Origin: Jeotgalibacillus proteolyticus
GTDB lineage: Bacteria > Bacillota > Bacilli > Bacillales > Jeotgalibacillaceae
Assembly (NCBI RefSeq): GCF_002926065.1
Contig: NZ_PREZ01000004.1
Coordinates: 248,001-312,000, forward strand
Direction: 5' to 3'
Length of the DNA stretch: 64,000 nucleotides
Below are positions 63,476 to 64,000 of this stretch, in pieces. The first letter of the stretch is position 1, and the number at the start of each line of letters is the position of its first letter. The translations under genes were made by a program, and so were the position numbers. A model generated the notes under the pieces. That model was not told the DNA's origin. It worked only from the letters and a program-made list of their open reading frames with translations, and did not search any database.

Positions 63476-64000
63476 ATATAGCAGTTTTTATTTGAGTCAG
63501 AATCATTCTTGCAAAAAAGATTATCTTTTCGATAACTGTTACCCATGCATAGCCGTTTAAAATACAAAAAAGAGGAATAATATAATAGCCATACCTTGGT
63601 ATGGTAAGAAACAGATTTGAAAAAATTAAATAGGTTAATAGAATTAAAGCGACAGCCAGAACTTCTTTTTTCCTTACAAGAAAAGCTGTTAAAAACCCAA
63701 TTATAACCAGGATTTCATGCTGAAGCTTAAAATACGGCAAGGTCCAGTGCCGATAAAAGTAAATAGCATCCGGAATTTTAAAAAGCTCGTAGGTTTTTCC
63801 TACAGTAAACCAGGAAAACCAGAGATTAAATTCATTCTGAAATCCTTCCCTGATTTTCATAAAGGCAAAGTCCTTTGTCTCCATCCCAAGTGATTCCCGC
63901 TCTCTCCAATAATCTGAGAAATCAAAGAGATTGTAAGGATTGCTCCCCGCATACCAGCTGTTAGCTGAATGGGTCGAGAAAAGAACAAACTCTCTGTAAA
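63474..64000 (-). CDS. Membrane glycosyltransferase (GT-C type), 3' part
   Basis: The reading frame is open from the window edge to the stop at 63474, so the gene is cut at its 5' end; the ATG at 63884 is internal. At least 175 residues are visible: a soluble Trp/Tyr-rich loop (HSANSWYAGSNPYNLF) followed by three or four membrane helices with SNLFLTIPRYGYYIIPLFC. The pattern fits the C-terminal part of a lipid-linked sugar transferase such as the ArnT/PMT family. Substrate unknown. Confidence 0.6.
   Translation of the reverse strand, partial: YREFVLFSTHSANSWYAGSNPYNLFDFSDYWRERESLGMETKDFAFMKIREGFQNEFNLWFSWFTVGKTYELFKIPDAIYFYRHWTLPYFKLQHEILVIIGFLTAFLVRKKEVLAVALILLTYLIFSNLFLTIPRYGYYIIPLFCILNGYAWVTVIEKIIFFARMILTQIKTAI

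Overview
The window is chromosomal DNA from a low-to-moderate GC Gram-positive endospore-former relative (Bacillaceae/Caryophanaceae type; Jeotgalibacillus or a close genus is a guess, not shown). Reasons: AAGGAGG-type ribosome binding sites, an RF2 gene with the classical programmed frameshift, long-form HPF, LCP proteins, ComF proteins, DegS/DegU and a gene order that matches the Bacillus subtilis lytR(tagU)-yvyE-degSU-degV-comF-flgM...hag-fliD-fliS-fliT-hpf-secA-prfB-cccB-ftsEX stretch, here broken by several inserted accessory blocks.

Layout from left to right. 1-7.3 kb: a ResA-like thioredoxin, a secreted M23 murein hydrolase next to ftsX-ftsE, cytochrome c551, a YitT membrane protein and prfB with its +1 frameshift. 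7.3-17.1 kb: secA, a DUF1028 protein, a split two-gene chromate transporter with a cytoplasmic gamma-glutamyltranspeptidase (as in B. subtilis ywrABD), a SEC-C motif protein, hpf and an aldo/keto reductase. 17.6-26.3 kb: an inserted xylo-oligosaccharide block with YesL, a GH52 beta-xylosidase, two ABC permeases, a binding lipoprotein and a YesN/YesM-type two-component system; no transport ATPase is present. 26.9-41 kb: late flagellar genes (fliT, fliS, fliD, flaG, hag, csrA, fliW, yviE, flgL, flgK, flgN, flgM, yvyF). Between flgN and flgM sits an extra block: yaaR-like, a second flagellin, a second FliS-like chaperone, an FlhB C-domain-like protein (YlqH) and a FliK-like protein (YlqG). SigD-type promoter elements are visible before flaG, hag, flgM and probably flgN. 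The hag leader carries an almost ideal CsrA hairpin.

41-55.6 kb: comFC, comFA, degV, then an inserted trehalose block (treP, treA, later treR) with a TreR operator inside its promoter and two cre boxes, a small CxxC protein, a lipoprotein and an acyltransferase, then degU, degS, yvyE and tagU. 55.6-64 kb: an envelope-related block with a DUF2339 polytopic protein, a DUF4956-VTC domain pair divergent from an LRR-CotH-kinase surface protein, a second LCP protein and the 3' part of a probable GT-C membrane glycosyltransferase cut by the window edge.

The most striking non-genic feature is a family of about 122-bp intergenic palindromic repeats (eight recognisable copies plus one decayed remnant). 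Their arms co-vary from copy to copy, which argues for a maintained RNA or DNA hairpin structure. Two pairs of copies lie in larger tandem duplications of about 248-257 bp. The best candidates for a less described biological system are this repeat family, the CotH/VTC/DUF4956 locus between two LCP genes, and the second flagellin module.
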